Source: Phoebastria nigripes (taxonomy: Eukaryota; Chordata; Aves; Procellariiformes; Diomedeidae). Taken from it: a stretch of DNA of 64,000 nucleotides. Each line of letters begins with the position of its first letter. The first letter of the stretch is position 1. The notes under the pieces are model-generated. The model was not told the DNA's origin. It worked only from the letters and a program-made list of their open reading frames with translations, and made no database searches. The translations under genes and the position numbers were made by a program. Positions 14,803-28,138 of the stretch are shown here, piece by piece. The stretch spans positions 800,125 to 864,124 of the forward strand of contig JAYKAV010002788.1 of the NCBI GenBank assembly GCA_035582835.1, written 5' to 3'.

Positions 14803-14949
14803 GAAAACACTTTTTTTTCTCTCTAGGTGGACAAACACTGGAATAAATTGCCCTGAGATGCTGTGGACTCTGCATCTGTGGAGATGTTCAAAAGCTAGAT
14901 GGACTAGATGATCTCGAGAGGTCCCTTCCAACCTCAATGATTCTGTGAG
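14803..14949 (+). mobile_element. CR1 3'-end fragment
   Basis: A short, diverged CR1 tail. It contains the ORF2 terminal region (GGTGGACAAACACTGGAATA), an internal deletion before GATGGACTAGATGATCTC, the diagnostic GAGGTCCCTTCCAACCTCAA, and the terminal ATTCTGTGA. The left edge is uncertain. This 3' motif variant differs from the ATTCTATG of the long copy, which suggests another CR1 subfamily. Confidence 0.85.
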
Positions 14950-17900
14950 AAATCCAAAAAAGTGCTAAGTGTTGCATTAATAATAATTTTAACTATTCAG
15001 ACTGCATTAATCACCAAGAAAACCCTGGTTCAATTAAAACACCTGCTCAGGGCCCAGGAGCAGCCAAAATCAGCAGGAAAACAATGATGGTTATAATTAA
15101 TTTGGACTTTACATTTTTGATCAATCAGTCCCCAGGCAATTTACGGCGAGAGGAATGCAACTTNATCTTCAAATTATAGATGGAAATCTGGGTATGAATA
15201 CACACACTGATTCACATTTTAACAAATCCAGTTTTAGCAGCAGAAGTAGAAGATACAGTGATTGTGTGTCTTCAGTTTAGCTGAGGTTTTTTTAAACCTA
15301 AAGAGGGATCTGAGAATTTTTTTATTTTCCAGAAACATAGTACTTAAGCTTCCTGTTCAGAGGATGAACTTCCAGAAATCAGAAGCCACATCTCCTCAGC
15401 CAATGTGCAGTCAACTAGACCACACTCTCTCCCTAGTAATAAAAACATATCTTATGATAGGACCCTCATTATCTTCACTCATAATCACCAATACTTATGG
15501 AAGTGCTTTCTACAGAGATTCTTAACCGAAGATCAGGATAGAGGGACAAGAGTTAATCAAAGATTAAACTGATTAAATATTTCAAAGAGCCCAAATTCCT
15601 TAAGCAACAAGTAGCCTGAATCCATAATACTTTTTCCACAGTTAATCTTTACAACTTCTCTGTAGCTAAACAAAGTGGCACTTAATTTTTCACAGTTGCC
15701 TGGACTCCACTATCTTGCAAGCCCTCCCATCAGATTTCTCTCTACCTGATCCGAAGAAAAAGCTAAACCAGAGAGAAAAATGAATACCAGAATATTTGTT
15801 GTTTAAAAATCAATCCATATTCAAGTGAAATAGCTAGGAGCAGTCGTAAATCATTACATTTCTCATGTTTTACAATTCTTTTCCGGGGAGGAACAACACC
15901 TTTTCTTTCTTGATCTTGCAAGCTCAGAGACTAAAAAATTGCATGATTCATCTCCTATGGTTAGCCTGGTTTGCCAACAAAACCATGCCAGCTGAGCTGT
16001 GCAGCTAATGCACTGAAATGTACCAGAACAATGCAACAGAATTTCTTTTCTAATGCCCAAAGTCTGAAGAATGGAAAAAAAGAAAAGGGAAAAAAAAAAA
16101 AAAAGAGTTCATGAACACCTTTCAAGATGCTCAGTGGTTTGATAGTTCCCTTAAGCAACCTTAGTAACCTAACATGCTGTTAAAAAACCCAACCAACCAA
16201 AGAAAACGAAACCCCCAAAACCAAACACCACCCCCCCCCCCGCAAACTAAAAATAATCCTTCTCCATAAGAAAAGTCTCCAATTTAAAACAATACTGGAG
16301 AGAAGAGTTCCACACTGCAAGCTGTATCACAGTTTCATAGATGTCATGTTGACTAATCAGGTGGGAATGATACTTCCATCAGCTAATCTTTAATAATACT
16401 CCGTTTGTCCCCTGGATCACCTCCAAATCTCATAACAGCAGCTTCTCTCAACCTCCAGAGTCAGTTCATGAGCATCACGTTGTGATGCATCATTACAATT
16501 GACACATCCCTGAATTTCAAAAGATCATGATGGACTTCATGCACTTTTCAGCTACAAAGACTTCCTCTCTGCAATTATTAATGTTCTGCAGCATTGGGCT
16601 AATCACAATGCATTGGGTTTTGTATTCTGTTCGCCTCTACTACTTGTTAAATACTGTCTGAACATACAGGATGTAAAAACCCAATCCTTGGCACAAATGA
16701 CTGAATCTGAAAATATAACATGCAAACAACAGCTAAGAGAGCTAGCTATCATCTCTAGATAGGATATTAAAAGAACACTATTTAAAATACAGAAGTTACA
16801 CAACCAAAACCTAGTGAATTCTAACATTGCTGACTGACCACACTTCCTCATTTGAATTCTCTTACACATCCAAGGAACGAGATAGTCCTTGGCCACCAAG
16901 AGGTGTGAACTCAGAATCTTCTGCTAGCCCTGAAGTAAAAGGTTCACGTTTCCAGCTGAATCTGTTAAAAAATTGTCAGGTACAATGAAGGAACTGCCTT
17001 CCATAGACCAGAGGGTTTGATGGGAGAAACACAATCCATTCCAGACCTGCTCTCTGTTGCTGCTGAGAAATTTGAAGCTGGTACAATGAAAAGCCAATGG
17101 GGAATGAATTTCTCCTGGAAGTCAGCACCAAACCTGGGTAGCCCGATTCTGATCTGTTTTCTATCTTGCAAGAGTGAGTGGAGCAATGGAAATCTCCTCT
17201 GCAACACGTTTCCCTCGCCTCATAAGGAGTGAAAGAAATAGGTGTTTTGGGCTACCTTCCAGATCAGAAGTATCCAAGTCCAACCAAATTCTCTTCTGTT
17301 CTCTGACCCAAACATTACTACAGCTTTCGGCAAAATGTGTCCAGTCTTAAAAAATGTATTTATTTATGATTTTACTATACTGTACCTCCTTACTGAGGAA
17401 CGCAAATTACAGACTAGAGCTTGCTTTCCACCTTGAGGGGGAAAAAAAAAAAAAAAGAAAACCAAACAGAATTTCACAGGACAAAGAAAAGGTATGGCTC
17501 CTGCTTGCCTGAATAAAAAAAGCAAAGGTTGACCGCAAAAAAACCAAACCAAAAAGTCACAAGAATCTTAGAAAACAGAAAGTATTAAGTAATACATAAA
17601 AGCACTTTCCATNTCCCCTATAATAAATATTACAATGTTAAAATATTTCAAAATAACTCTTTATCTGTAGCCAAAGAAAAAAAAGTGTGATAAACTATAT
17701 TTTTTAAAATCATAAAACTACAATGAGTTTAAGATTTTTACAATGCTTTTATCTCTTCATGGTATAAAATCTTTAATATGAAAATATATTCCATTTTAAA
17801 AGAATGCTAAATCCAAATCAAGAAATATATTAACCTTTACTTCAGCAAGAGTTGGACCAAGAGAACAAAACAATGTATAACAGTAGGTCAGTTTTAAAAG

Positions 17901-20900
17901 AGGGCAAGAGGTTGTTTACACATTCTTCCATTTTTCTCAACATCATCATCAAGACAAAAGACTACCATGCAGGCCTCGCCCCTCCAGCTCTTCATAAAGA
18001 AAGAAATGTGTTTTTGAAAGAATTTAAAGTTTGAAAATTTGTTTCAATTCCAGATATGGGTTAGTTTAGACACAAAAAAAGCCCCATACATAAATCCCTA
18101 CAAGGTCAAGAACAACCATGAATCAGCAACAAGAAAAACAGAGAGAAAAGCAAATAATGTATATTTTCAAGCAAGTATCAATATCTGTGATTTTCTTTCT
18201 ACACTCTGATCCAAAGTAACTCCTATGTTTATGGAAAAAAAGCAAGTGCCATACAACATTTTAAGCAAACATAGTCATGAGACCATGCCATCATTTGAAA
18301 TAATTCATTTCCAATAATAGAGAAGTCTCTGGACTCGACAACTGGAAAACAATGACTACTGTAGAATAAAACATATGCAAGGGTGCACAGAAGGTTTGAT
18401 TCCATGTACGGAAAATTCAGTAAGTATGGAGAGAAACTTGCAGACTATTTCAACAGGAAATAAGCTGGAAAAGGACTGTTACCAGATACTGCCATGCAAA
18501 TCATGTGTAACCAAAAACTGGTTGAAGATCTTTCCATTTAAGCCTCTCAGTTTTACTGTAAGTCAGAAGTTGAAGTGCTAGACTAAGCAGAGTAGAAAAA
18601 TGTGAGTAGAAGGTAAAGACCTGAATATTCCTATGCCTATATATTTTCTCATTATATATTCTGCTGCATTCAAGTGCAAGGTAGATTATTGTGATAAACT
18701 CAGAAAACTAGCAGACCTATTTTACTATTTACCTGCTTCTCTACAATGAACCTGACAGTGTGCATAATTTTCACCATTTCACCATCGCCATAGTTAACGC
18801 AGGAGTCTGAAAGAGCAACACTGCACAGTTACAGCTCAAGTTCCACAAAGTGCCGATATTCCTAGAATAAGCTTTACTTAGGCTTGCAGACACGAAATAA
18901 AAATCACAGGAGAGCTTAAGGTATTCCAGAAACTTGGTGACAAGATAGTTTCTTACCTTGAAGTATAATTGAAACTTTCTTCAATAACTAAACAAAAGCA
19001 ATTATACTCACCTAAAAGTAAAAGCTTCAAGACAAGACATATCTCTAATCTTGTAATACAGATCAGGAAAAAAGATTTTCTTTAAAAAAGATATAAAGAA
19101 AAATATGACACTAAAAGAGTAAAAGAAATAAATAGGAAAAATAAGTGGTTTGTATATATCAAGCATCTAAAAAGCAGTACTCCTCCACAGCATATATGAC
19201 TTCCTGAGTAAATTGAACAGTATACGTAATCTCAATTCCAAATTAGAGCTGACTTTGGGTTCCACGGTTGACATAATAAAATTTATGCTGAACACAGCAA
19301 AAGCACACTGTTAACACAAATTACAAATGCTAATCTGCAAGAACAACATTTAGCTTCTTAACAAAGACTTCAGGGAGATTCACAGAAAAAGAAGTATCTA
19401 GCTTTCTTCTCTGAAAAGAGGAACATATGGCAGATTATTACCTTTGCTGAATTGGACAAGATGGTACATCTGTGTGGCAAAGTTGGAACAGTTTACCAAT
19501 AATTAGATATAAATATTTTGAAGGACAGTGAGCAATGCGTACACATTTTAAAACTAATTGTGTAAAAGCCAGGTCACACACTTTTGGTGCATAAGCGAGA
19601 CAAATATTAATTGTGCTTAAAATGGCAGACAAAGAGCACAGAAGAGGGTATGCATTCAACACATTTAGGCCGTTACATACAACGGCGCACAATGTTATTA
19701 GAGTAGGATTCGTCTCTGGTTAAAATTTAGAGGAGGTTTGACATTAACATCAGTGAGCACAGAACCAGACTTACAAAAAACATACATAGCCATATAGAAA
19801 CCCTTGTGGTCATGGACCAGCAAATTGATTCATTAAATATTTAGCAGATGCAAAGTAGATTATTCTGCTAGATATTATATAAAATCAATTAATTTGCATT
19901 CAGATTGCAATATAATTTAAGCAATAGGTAAGAGAGCAAGATTTTTACTTGAAGCAGCTTTTGTAATACAGGATTTGTTTTTAGGCTTCTGACCAAAAAA
20001 GAAAAAAATATTTGTACCAATAAGTATTTTCTTCTTGCCTTTTGCTAATAAAATAACCCTTAACAACCTGTTATACCAACCTGCCTGTTTTATGTATTTT
20101 TTTCATTTAAACAATTTATTCCTCAGGCAGGGAAAATGAGATCCAGCTAAAAATTTTGAAAGGTAAATATAAGGATTTTCTTCAGCTGATTACTCTGTTT
20201 AAAGCTATGCAATAAGGTTACAAACCCATTTCACTCACAGAACTCCTCATTTCTTTGCCTCCCCCCAAATAAAATGAATTACTAGGGTTCAACTACTAAT
20301 AGCAAACTGTAACTTTTGAGTAGGAACTTACTACAATAAAGTGCGCTTCCCAAGCTCTAGATGTGGTTCCAATTGTCAAACTGTAATTCTGTAACAGACA
20401 TAAATCATCATAAAAAACCTCACTCATCAACAGGAAGTCACATAGGTACATAAAGAAGAAGTAATTTTGTTAGCATTCACACTCCCACACAGTTCACTAC
20501 CCAATTAAACTCATTCCTTCATTGAATGTGTGTTCTGACCCATGTTAGTTTATTCTGTTAGTAAATCAAAAAGTGCAGCAAGGCCTTCCTATGTAAACAG
20601 AAATGCAAATGCCATGCATGGAAACAAATCTCCCCCATCAAGTTCTGAAGGCTGAGCATTTCTCACACACTGTATTAATTGGATTACTTTACAGGATTAC
20701 AGCTTCAGAAAACTGATAGAGTAACTCTCACCTAGAGGTTTTCTCAGAGTCAGCAGAACATACCTCTGTGCAGAGGGCCAGAGTAAACGATTCCTTAAGC
20801 CAGGCACAGGACTTCTGCAGAGAGGTGATTTACCAAGCCCGAGGGGCAACCCCCGAAACAAATTGGTTTGAAAGGGAAGAATATTGTCACTGATGCTCTT

Positions 20901-23900
20901 TTAACTTTGCAGCTGTCAAGTAAAAAATAAACTGTGGAACAGAAAGCAGAATAAAAAACGGGGATAAAACAGAAAGTGTATAATTCTGCTTCACTAACAG
21001 ATTTATAGTATGAAGAAAGAAGAAATTCAGAGACTTCATCTGCGATTGCAGCTGACATACAAATTATAAGCTAGAATTCAACTAGAAATCTGAAAATAAA
21101 AAAGAGCACTACATTACTTCTGACATAATCAGAATAAAGTGATGCCTGTAACATTATCAATAAAATATATCAACACTGCAGCTTGATATATCTTTATACC
21201 ACATTCATTTAATTTTCAGTAGATTAAAACAGGTATGAAAATTCCTAAATCAGAAAAAAAAATACCTACATTCTCAGTTGGCTGTAGTCAATAAATAGGT
21301 GTAAATATTTCAGTATTTAAAAATGCAGGTATACAGTTTGTATTGAATTGAGCCACACATTTCACCTAGAAAAACATACCTCCGTTCACCTTTAGGAACG
21401 TGAAAATCTAATTCTCACTACCTAATTACGTATTTTTCTCCTCNCACTCCATGGAAAATGAAAGCGTTTCTTTTTGTGTCTAAACTCACCGTTATATTAC
21501 ACTTTCTATGCAAAAGCATCTATTTTATTTTGAAGAAAAGCCAGGCAACAACCTATGCCTCTCAAGAGGATGACAAAGCTCACCTATGAGATTTGACATC
21601 CCTCCTTCTCCCTTTCTAGACAAATTCTGTTCATTTGAAATTAAGGATTTTGAAGTCCTTCAGCTCAATGAGCTGAAGCTTTCCAGAGGTCAAGCATGCA
21701 AAGGAAAAGGAGAAAGAAAATGCAAACTAATCACACATCAATACAAAAGATGTGGAGAAATACATATTACTGAAGTTCCCATGATAACCTCTCTCTGACT
21801 CAGTAAACTTGATGTGACATTTTTAATACACTTATCTTCTTGTTCTGAGAGAGGAAAAAAGAAAAAGACCTTGACCTTGCCCTTTGTCAGATCAAGAGAG
21901 CAATTAAAAAGAAAAAAGAAAGAAAGAAATTCCAAATTTAAGAGCCCCCTTCAGGAAAATATCCTTCTACCAATTTGAATGAATGCTTAAATTCATAACT
22001 AAAGACAACAGCAAGTTCTGCCACAGGCTTAGGTTAAAGCTGTGTCAAACTTTAAATCAGGAAGAGCAATCAAACCCAATACCAAAAGACAGGGATCTCG
22101 ATGGCCNTGACAATAGAAAGGAAGAGTGAGAGAGATTAAACAAAAAGTTTTGGACTCAGAGGTTGAAAGACCAAAGAAAAGCAACTTGAAATGAACCAGC
22201 AGATGGCATACAGAACAAATACAGTACCCTTCCTGTATAAGATACTGCTAACAGATTTCAGAAATGGACTTGGATGCATAACATTGCAAGTGATATTCTC
22301 AAACTATCCAACATGCAACAGCATTTCTTCTACAGGATTTCAAGTACCTTCTCATATCAAAACAAAATTTACAGGATGTTTCTACAAGAACCCTGGTCAG
22401 CTCAAAATGGAGATTAGGCCTTCACTGATGACTTGTTTTGCAATCCTTTCTTTTTGAAAGCTTTAAGGTTCTTCTTCCATCAAAATACCAGTATCAAAAG
22501 TAGTAACTTTTAAAATGCATATTCACTACATTAGACATATTAGAAGTGACTAAAGAGAAAATAATGGCTGACATACCTGACCAAGCAGTCAGACTATCAT
22601 GCTAAAACCTATTGAAAAACATCTTAGTATGTGAATCATTAATTCACAAGCTTACCCTACAGAAATTCAGTCAACAGTGACGGAACACCTATGGCATTTG
22701 AGAAGCTTTCTGGATTTACCTATGTAGCTATCACCTCCTGCAATTACTAAATACTAGACTGGTGGTTTTTTGCTCACAAGCTTTTCTGAAGGACTTGCTA
22801 CATAATTCTAAGACTACAAGAAATTAGGCAGACTTCTTATGTACGCACCAAGAAATACAACTCTTATCCATGTTATCCTTACTATTCCAGCATCGTGTTT
22901 AGATCTGTGATGGTACTGCTTCATGTTATTTGCACAGACTTTGGTCTCTATCAGTTCCTTCATTAGGAGAGTTCGATCTCTTCAGACACACTTGCTATGG
23001 TAGTTCTCATGAATGAATCGTTTCATGTCTGCAGGAATGCAATATTGCGGTTCCTTCAGCTGTCTGCTGGACTGGCTAGTACATTTCAAATCATGAGACA
23101 AATCTTTNCTTTCCCTAAGTGTCAAATGGGGCAGAAAAAAAAGCCAAAACCCACATTTATCTAATACAAGCTTTTAAAAGAAGATTAATCCAACTCTTTA
23201 GCAACGAATGACTATTAAATTACCTGTAACACCAGAAGAAAGGTTCTCTCCATCCCCACTTCATTCTTACTGAGTATTTCCCTGCACCACATACTGTGAA
23301 TTTTTTTACTGTTCTGTTGCATGNAGAAGGGGATATGCATTCCATCTCCCTGGTACTCGCAACAAGACTGCATAAATGCACATAACTGTCTATACATTAG
23401 TATTGCAAAATCTACATCATAAACGTGCAGAAAATAGTCAAAAAAATGAAGTCACATGATTGATGCTTATAATCAGTCTAAACCTCAGTGTTAGAACCAC
23501 ACAGCATTCTTATGACTGTTGTAGGGCTAAAGGATTCTTATCCATCTGTATAGGTATTTAGGTGGCTGCTACCACCATTGGAACCAAATGTTTTAATCAA
23601 AGACTGCTTCAGGATGAAGGTCATGTGTCCGTACAGAGAGGTTTAATCATCTAGCTTGTGCTTAGGATGCCTCTGCTAGTTCTAATGAAATTATTCCACT
23701 TTGCAGCTAGAAAATAAACACACCATAGGTGATTTTCAAATGTTTATCAGCATGGCTACATTCCTGATGTACAATAAGGATCAGTTATCAGTGAATGAAT
23801 CCATCTATCCAGTAGTTTACTGAGTCTTAAGCAGATCTATCCAATTACCTAGGCTTACTTTGAACACTCTTCAAATTCCTTTCATTCCTCCACCTAAATT

Positions 23901-24895
23901 CCTATATAAGGAATCCTACTTGGCCATCACAGGAAGGGAAGATGCTCTTACACCAAGGGAAATTATCTGGCATATTCAGCAAAGGAAGATACTTTCCTCT
24001 TTCCCCTTTTTCCTTTTATGAAACCAAAGAATGCATCCCACACAAAGCCCAGACAGTCATTTTTTCCAGCTTTGCCTGCGCTGGAAGGAAGAAATATAGG
24101 TACAAAAGACAGCCATTTCTGGCTTGATTCCACTAATACAACTCCACTTTCTGGCAATCCCCAGGAAAACTCACAGACAGCCAATGCAAATTTTGTGTTG
24201 CTTCCTTCCATCATTCCTTTGAAAGAAGGATTTAAGCAGGGACATTCTTCAAATTCAGTGCACTCAGTTTTCACAGCAGGATTCCAGAGAAGTTTTCACA
24301 GAGGTAGAGAGACAGGACGTGCCAGTGTTCGGCATTTGGTTCTGCCAGCTAATATCCATCAGATATTATTTCCCACAGTCAAGTAAAAAACAATCAGATA
24401 ATANAAGTATGTTTTTATACAGCATTAATTACTCTGAAATCCTCTGGGAAGCTGCTTCACAAAATGTAATGATCTTGTTACACCTTCTCTGTGGTCCTAC
24501 AGTGTTCAGAGTATGAACAAAACCAAACAAAAAAGCTGTCATGCATTAAAATGTCTTGCATGTTAAAAATTAACTGATCCATACATCTTACAGAATGATA
24601 CCTTGTCAACTTTTGCCAAAGTCCCTCTGGGAAGTCTACTGCATTGCTAGGTAACCTATTATATTTCCAATTTTCTTCAAGCACATGGTAATTATGAGGA
24701 AGTCATTCCTGACTATGATAAATATTAAAGTATGCCACAACACTGAAAGAGTGAACCCACCTTTTTATTTAAAATTTAATGTAGCTGCTAGTGTGAGTGC
24801 TCCTATAAACACATTAACATTACTGTAAAACTGACCCTTATAGCATTACATTTAAACAGAAATTGCAACTGTCAAATAAGTTAATACAGCTCATG
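14950..24895. other. Intron 1 between the two CR1 copies, no internal gene
   Basis: About 10 kb of AT-rich DNA. The longest open frame is 122 codons (24018-24386), overlapped by an opposing 103-codon frame, with no recognisable domain in either. Confidence 0.6.
16184..16246. repeat. A/C low-complexity tract
   Basis: CCAA and CAAA units followed by a run of about eleven C. Simple sequence within intron 1. Confidence 0.75.
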
Positions 24896-24900
24896 TTTGC

Positions 24901-25353
24901 CGACCAGACGCACTCTCTAGAGAGGTGTGCTTCTTACCGGGGGCTTGCATCAGGGATGTCACCGCGAGGCTACCAAGCCTCATATAGTCCACTGACTATT
25001 ACCCGCTGCTGCTGTTTCACATGGGCACCACTGATACAGCCAGGAGCAGTCTGAGATGTATTAAGAAGGATTACAGAGCCCTGGGAGCAGTGGTAAGTGA
25101 CTCTAGAGCGCAGGTAGTTTTTTCATCAATCCTGCCNGCCAAAGGGAAGGGGTTTGAAAGCACCAGTCGAATCTGGCAAGTCAACAAATGGTTACAGGAC
25201 TGGTGCCACAGCCAGGGGTTTGGCTACTTAGACCATGGGACTCGCTTTGAGAAACTTGGTCTACTGGGGGCTGACGGGGTCCATCTGTCAGAGAAGGGGA
25301 AGAGCATCTTCGGTGGTGGGCTTGCCAAGCTGGTGAAGAGGGCTTTAAACTAG
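24901..25353 (+). pseudogene. CR1 ORF1 C-terminal fragment (esterase-like)
   Basis: The remaining end of CR1 ORF1 is in one reading frame throughout. It opens with RPDALSREVCFLPGACIRDV, meets a TAG stop at 24985-24987, then continues as PLLLFHMGTTDTARSSL to the natural stop at 25351-25353. The segment matches the SGNH-hydrolase/esterase-like domain of CR1 ORF1 proteins: GTTDTA corresponds to the family's GTNDTA block, with the block's Asn replaced by Thr here, and GADGVHLSEKG near the end carries the D-x-x-H pair of the catalytic triad. The first Ser block is lost with the 5' truncation. The function of this domain in retrotransposition is not settled. ORF2 follows two bases after the stop. 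Confidence 0.85.
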
Positions 25354-27080
25354 AGATGCTGGGGGAGGAGAACCTCAATCCATCCCACTCCTACCAGTTT
25401 GACGCCAGTGCCAGCAATAAATGCCCAGGGCCTGGAGAAGGATCGCAGGTCAGCAGGAGAGCGCCTGAAGAGCAGCACAAAGGAACCCCAGCCAGTAAGA
25501 CAGCTTCCTCGGGGGCCCAACTTAAATGCCTCTATGCAAACACACGTAGCATGGGGAATAAACAAGAGGAGTTAGAGANGTGCGCACACCTGCAGGGCTA
25601 CGACCTTATTGGCATCACAGAGGCGTGGTGAGATGGCTTCTATGATTGGAGTGTTGGGATGGAGGGATACAGGCTCTTTAGGAAGGACAGGCAGGGGAGA
25701 CGAGGAAGGGGCATCGCCCTCTATGTCAATGACCAGCTGAAGTGCATGGAGCTCTGCCTGGGGATGGATGAGGAGCCAACCAAGAGCTTATGGGTCAGGA
25801 TTAAAGGGAGGGCAGGGACAGGTGACATTATGGTGGGGGTCTGCTACAGGCCACCCGACCCAGAAGACCAAGNAGATAAGGCCCTCTATAGACAGATAGG
25901 AGCAGCCTCACGATCACAAGCCCTGGTCTTCATGGGGGACTTCAACCACCCCAATATCTGTTGGAGGGACAACACGGCAGGGCATAAGCAATCTGGGAGA
26001 TTCCTGGAATAACTTTGAGGATAACTTCCTTCTCCAAGTGGTAGAGGAGCCAACAAGGAGAGGTGCTATGCTGGACCTTGTTCTCACCAACAAGGAGGGG
26101 CTGGTGGAGAATGTGAAGCTCAAGGGCAGCCTGGGCTGCAGTGACCATGAAATGGTGGAGTTCAAGATCCTTAGGGCACTGAGAAGGGTGCGCAGCAAGC
26201 TCATTACCCTGGACTTCAGGAGAGCAGACTTTGGCCTCTTCAGGGATCTGCTTGGTAGAGTGCCATGGGACAAAGGCCTGGAGGGAAGAGGGGCCCAAGA
26301 AAGCTGGTTAACTTTCAAGGATCACCTCCTCCAAGCTCAGGAGCGATGCATCCCAACAAAGAGAAAATCGGACAAAAACGCCAGGAGGTCTGCATGGATG
26401 AACAAGGAGCTCCTGGACTCACTCAAACACAAGAAGGAAGCCTACAGAGGGTGGAAGCAAGGACAGGTAGCCTGGGAGGAATACAGAGAAATTGTCCAAG
26501 CAGCCAATGATCAGGTTAGGAAAGCTAAAGCCCTGACAGAATTAAATCCGGCCAGGGACGTTAAGGGCAACAAGAAAAGCTTCTACAGGTACATCGGGGA
26601 TAAAAGGAAGACAAGGGAAAATGTGGGCCCTCTCCGGAACGAAACGGGAGACCTGGTTACCCGGGATACAGAGAAGGTGGAGGTACTCAATGACTTTTTT
26701 GCCTCNGTCTTCACTGGTGAGTGCTCGAGCCTCACCACCCAAGCTGCAGAAGGCAAAGGCGCAGACTGGGAGAATGAAGAGCCGCCCACTGTAGGAGAAG
26801 ATCAGGTTCGAGACCATCTAAGGAACCTAAAGGTGCAGGAGTCCATGGGACCCGATGAGATCCATCCGCNGGTCCTGAAGGAANTGGCTGATGAAGTTGC
26901 TAAGCCACTACCCATCGTATTTGAGAAGTCGTGGCAGTCCAGTGAAGTTCCCACTGACTGGAAAAGGGGAAACATAACCCCCATTTTTAAAAAGGGAAAA
27001 AAGGAAGACCCAGGGAACTACAGGCCAGTCAGTGTCACCTCTGTGCCTGGGAAGATCATGGAACAGATCCTCCTGGAAGC

Positions 27081-27364
27081 TATGCTAAGGCACATGGAGG
27101 ACAGGGGGGTGATTCGAGACAGCTAGCATGGCTTCACCAAGGGCAAGTCCTGCCTGACCAACCTAGCGGCCTTCTATGATGGAGTGACTACATCAGTGGA
27201 CATGGGAAGAGCTACAGACGTCATCTATGTGGACTTCTGTAAGGCCTTTGACACGGTCCCCCACAACATCCTTCTCTCTAAACTGGAGAGGTATGGATTN
27301 GATGGGTGNACTGTCNNGTGGGTGAGGAATTGGTTGGATGGTCGCATCCAGAGGGTAGTGGTCA
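27081..27364 (+). repeat. CR1 internal duplication, first copy (native position)
   Basis: This covers the reverse transcriptase region from the MLRHMEDRG block through motif A to the RVV block, in its normal place in ORF2. It contains the TAG stop at 27124. Its partner lies exactly 774 bases downstream. Confidence 0.93.
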
Positions 27365-27854
27365 ATGGCTCAATGTCCAGATGGAGGTCAGTGACGAGTG
27401 GCATCCCACAGGGGTCCATATTGGGACCGGTACTTATTATCTTCATCAATGACATAGACGGTGGGGTCAAGTGCACCCTCAGCAAGTTTGCAGATGACAC
27501 CAAGCTGAGTGGTGCAGTCGACACGCCTGAGGGACGGGATGCCATCCAGAGGGACCTGGGCAAGCTTGAGAAGTGGGCCTGTGTGAACCTCATGAGGTTC
27601 AACAAGGCCAAGTGCAAGGTCCTGCACCTGGGTCAGGGCAACCCCCAGTATCAATACAGGGTGGGCGATGAAGGGATTGAGAGCAGCCCTGACGAGAAGG
27701 ACTTGGGGGTACTGGTGGATGAAAAGCTGGACATGAGCCGGCAACGTGCGCTCGCAGCCCAGAATGCCAACCATATCCTGGGCTGCATCAAAAGGAGAGT
27801 GGCCAGCAAGTTGAGAGAGGTGATTCTGCCTCCCCAGAAGAGTGAGACCTGGGA

Positions 27855-28138
27855 TATGCTAAGGCACATGGAGGACAGGGGGGTGATTCAAGACAGCCAG
27901 CATGGCTTCACCAAGGGCAAGTCCTGCCTGACTAACCTAGTGGCCTTCTACAATGCAGTGACTACATCAGTGGAAATGGGAAGGGCTACAGATATCGTCT
28001 ATCTGGACCTCTGTGAGGCCTTTGACATGGTCTCCCACAACATCCTTCTATCTAAACTGGAGAGGTATGGATTTGATGGGTGGACTGTCCGGTGGGTGAG
28101 GAATTGGTTAGATGGTCACATCCAGAGGGTAGTGGTCA
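27855..28138 (+). repeat. CR1 internal duplication, second copy (inserted)
   Basis: A second copy of 27081-27364 sits between the end of the palm region and the [10 protein letters not shown] block, where CR1 normally has nothing. The offset is 774 bases, a multiple of three, so the downstream frame is kept. I count about 20 differences outside Ns, roughly 93% identity; here the codon matching the first copy's TAG is CAG. The short sequences GTGAGACC (27842-27849) and GTCAGACC (28135-28142), both versions of the same CR1 site, flank the insert. Confidence 0.93.

Noticed and set aside
24018..24386. 122-codon frame with an opposing 103-codon frame
   Set aside because: Low-complexity-free but family-less peptide in intronic DNA, with both strands open over the same bases; more likely chance.
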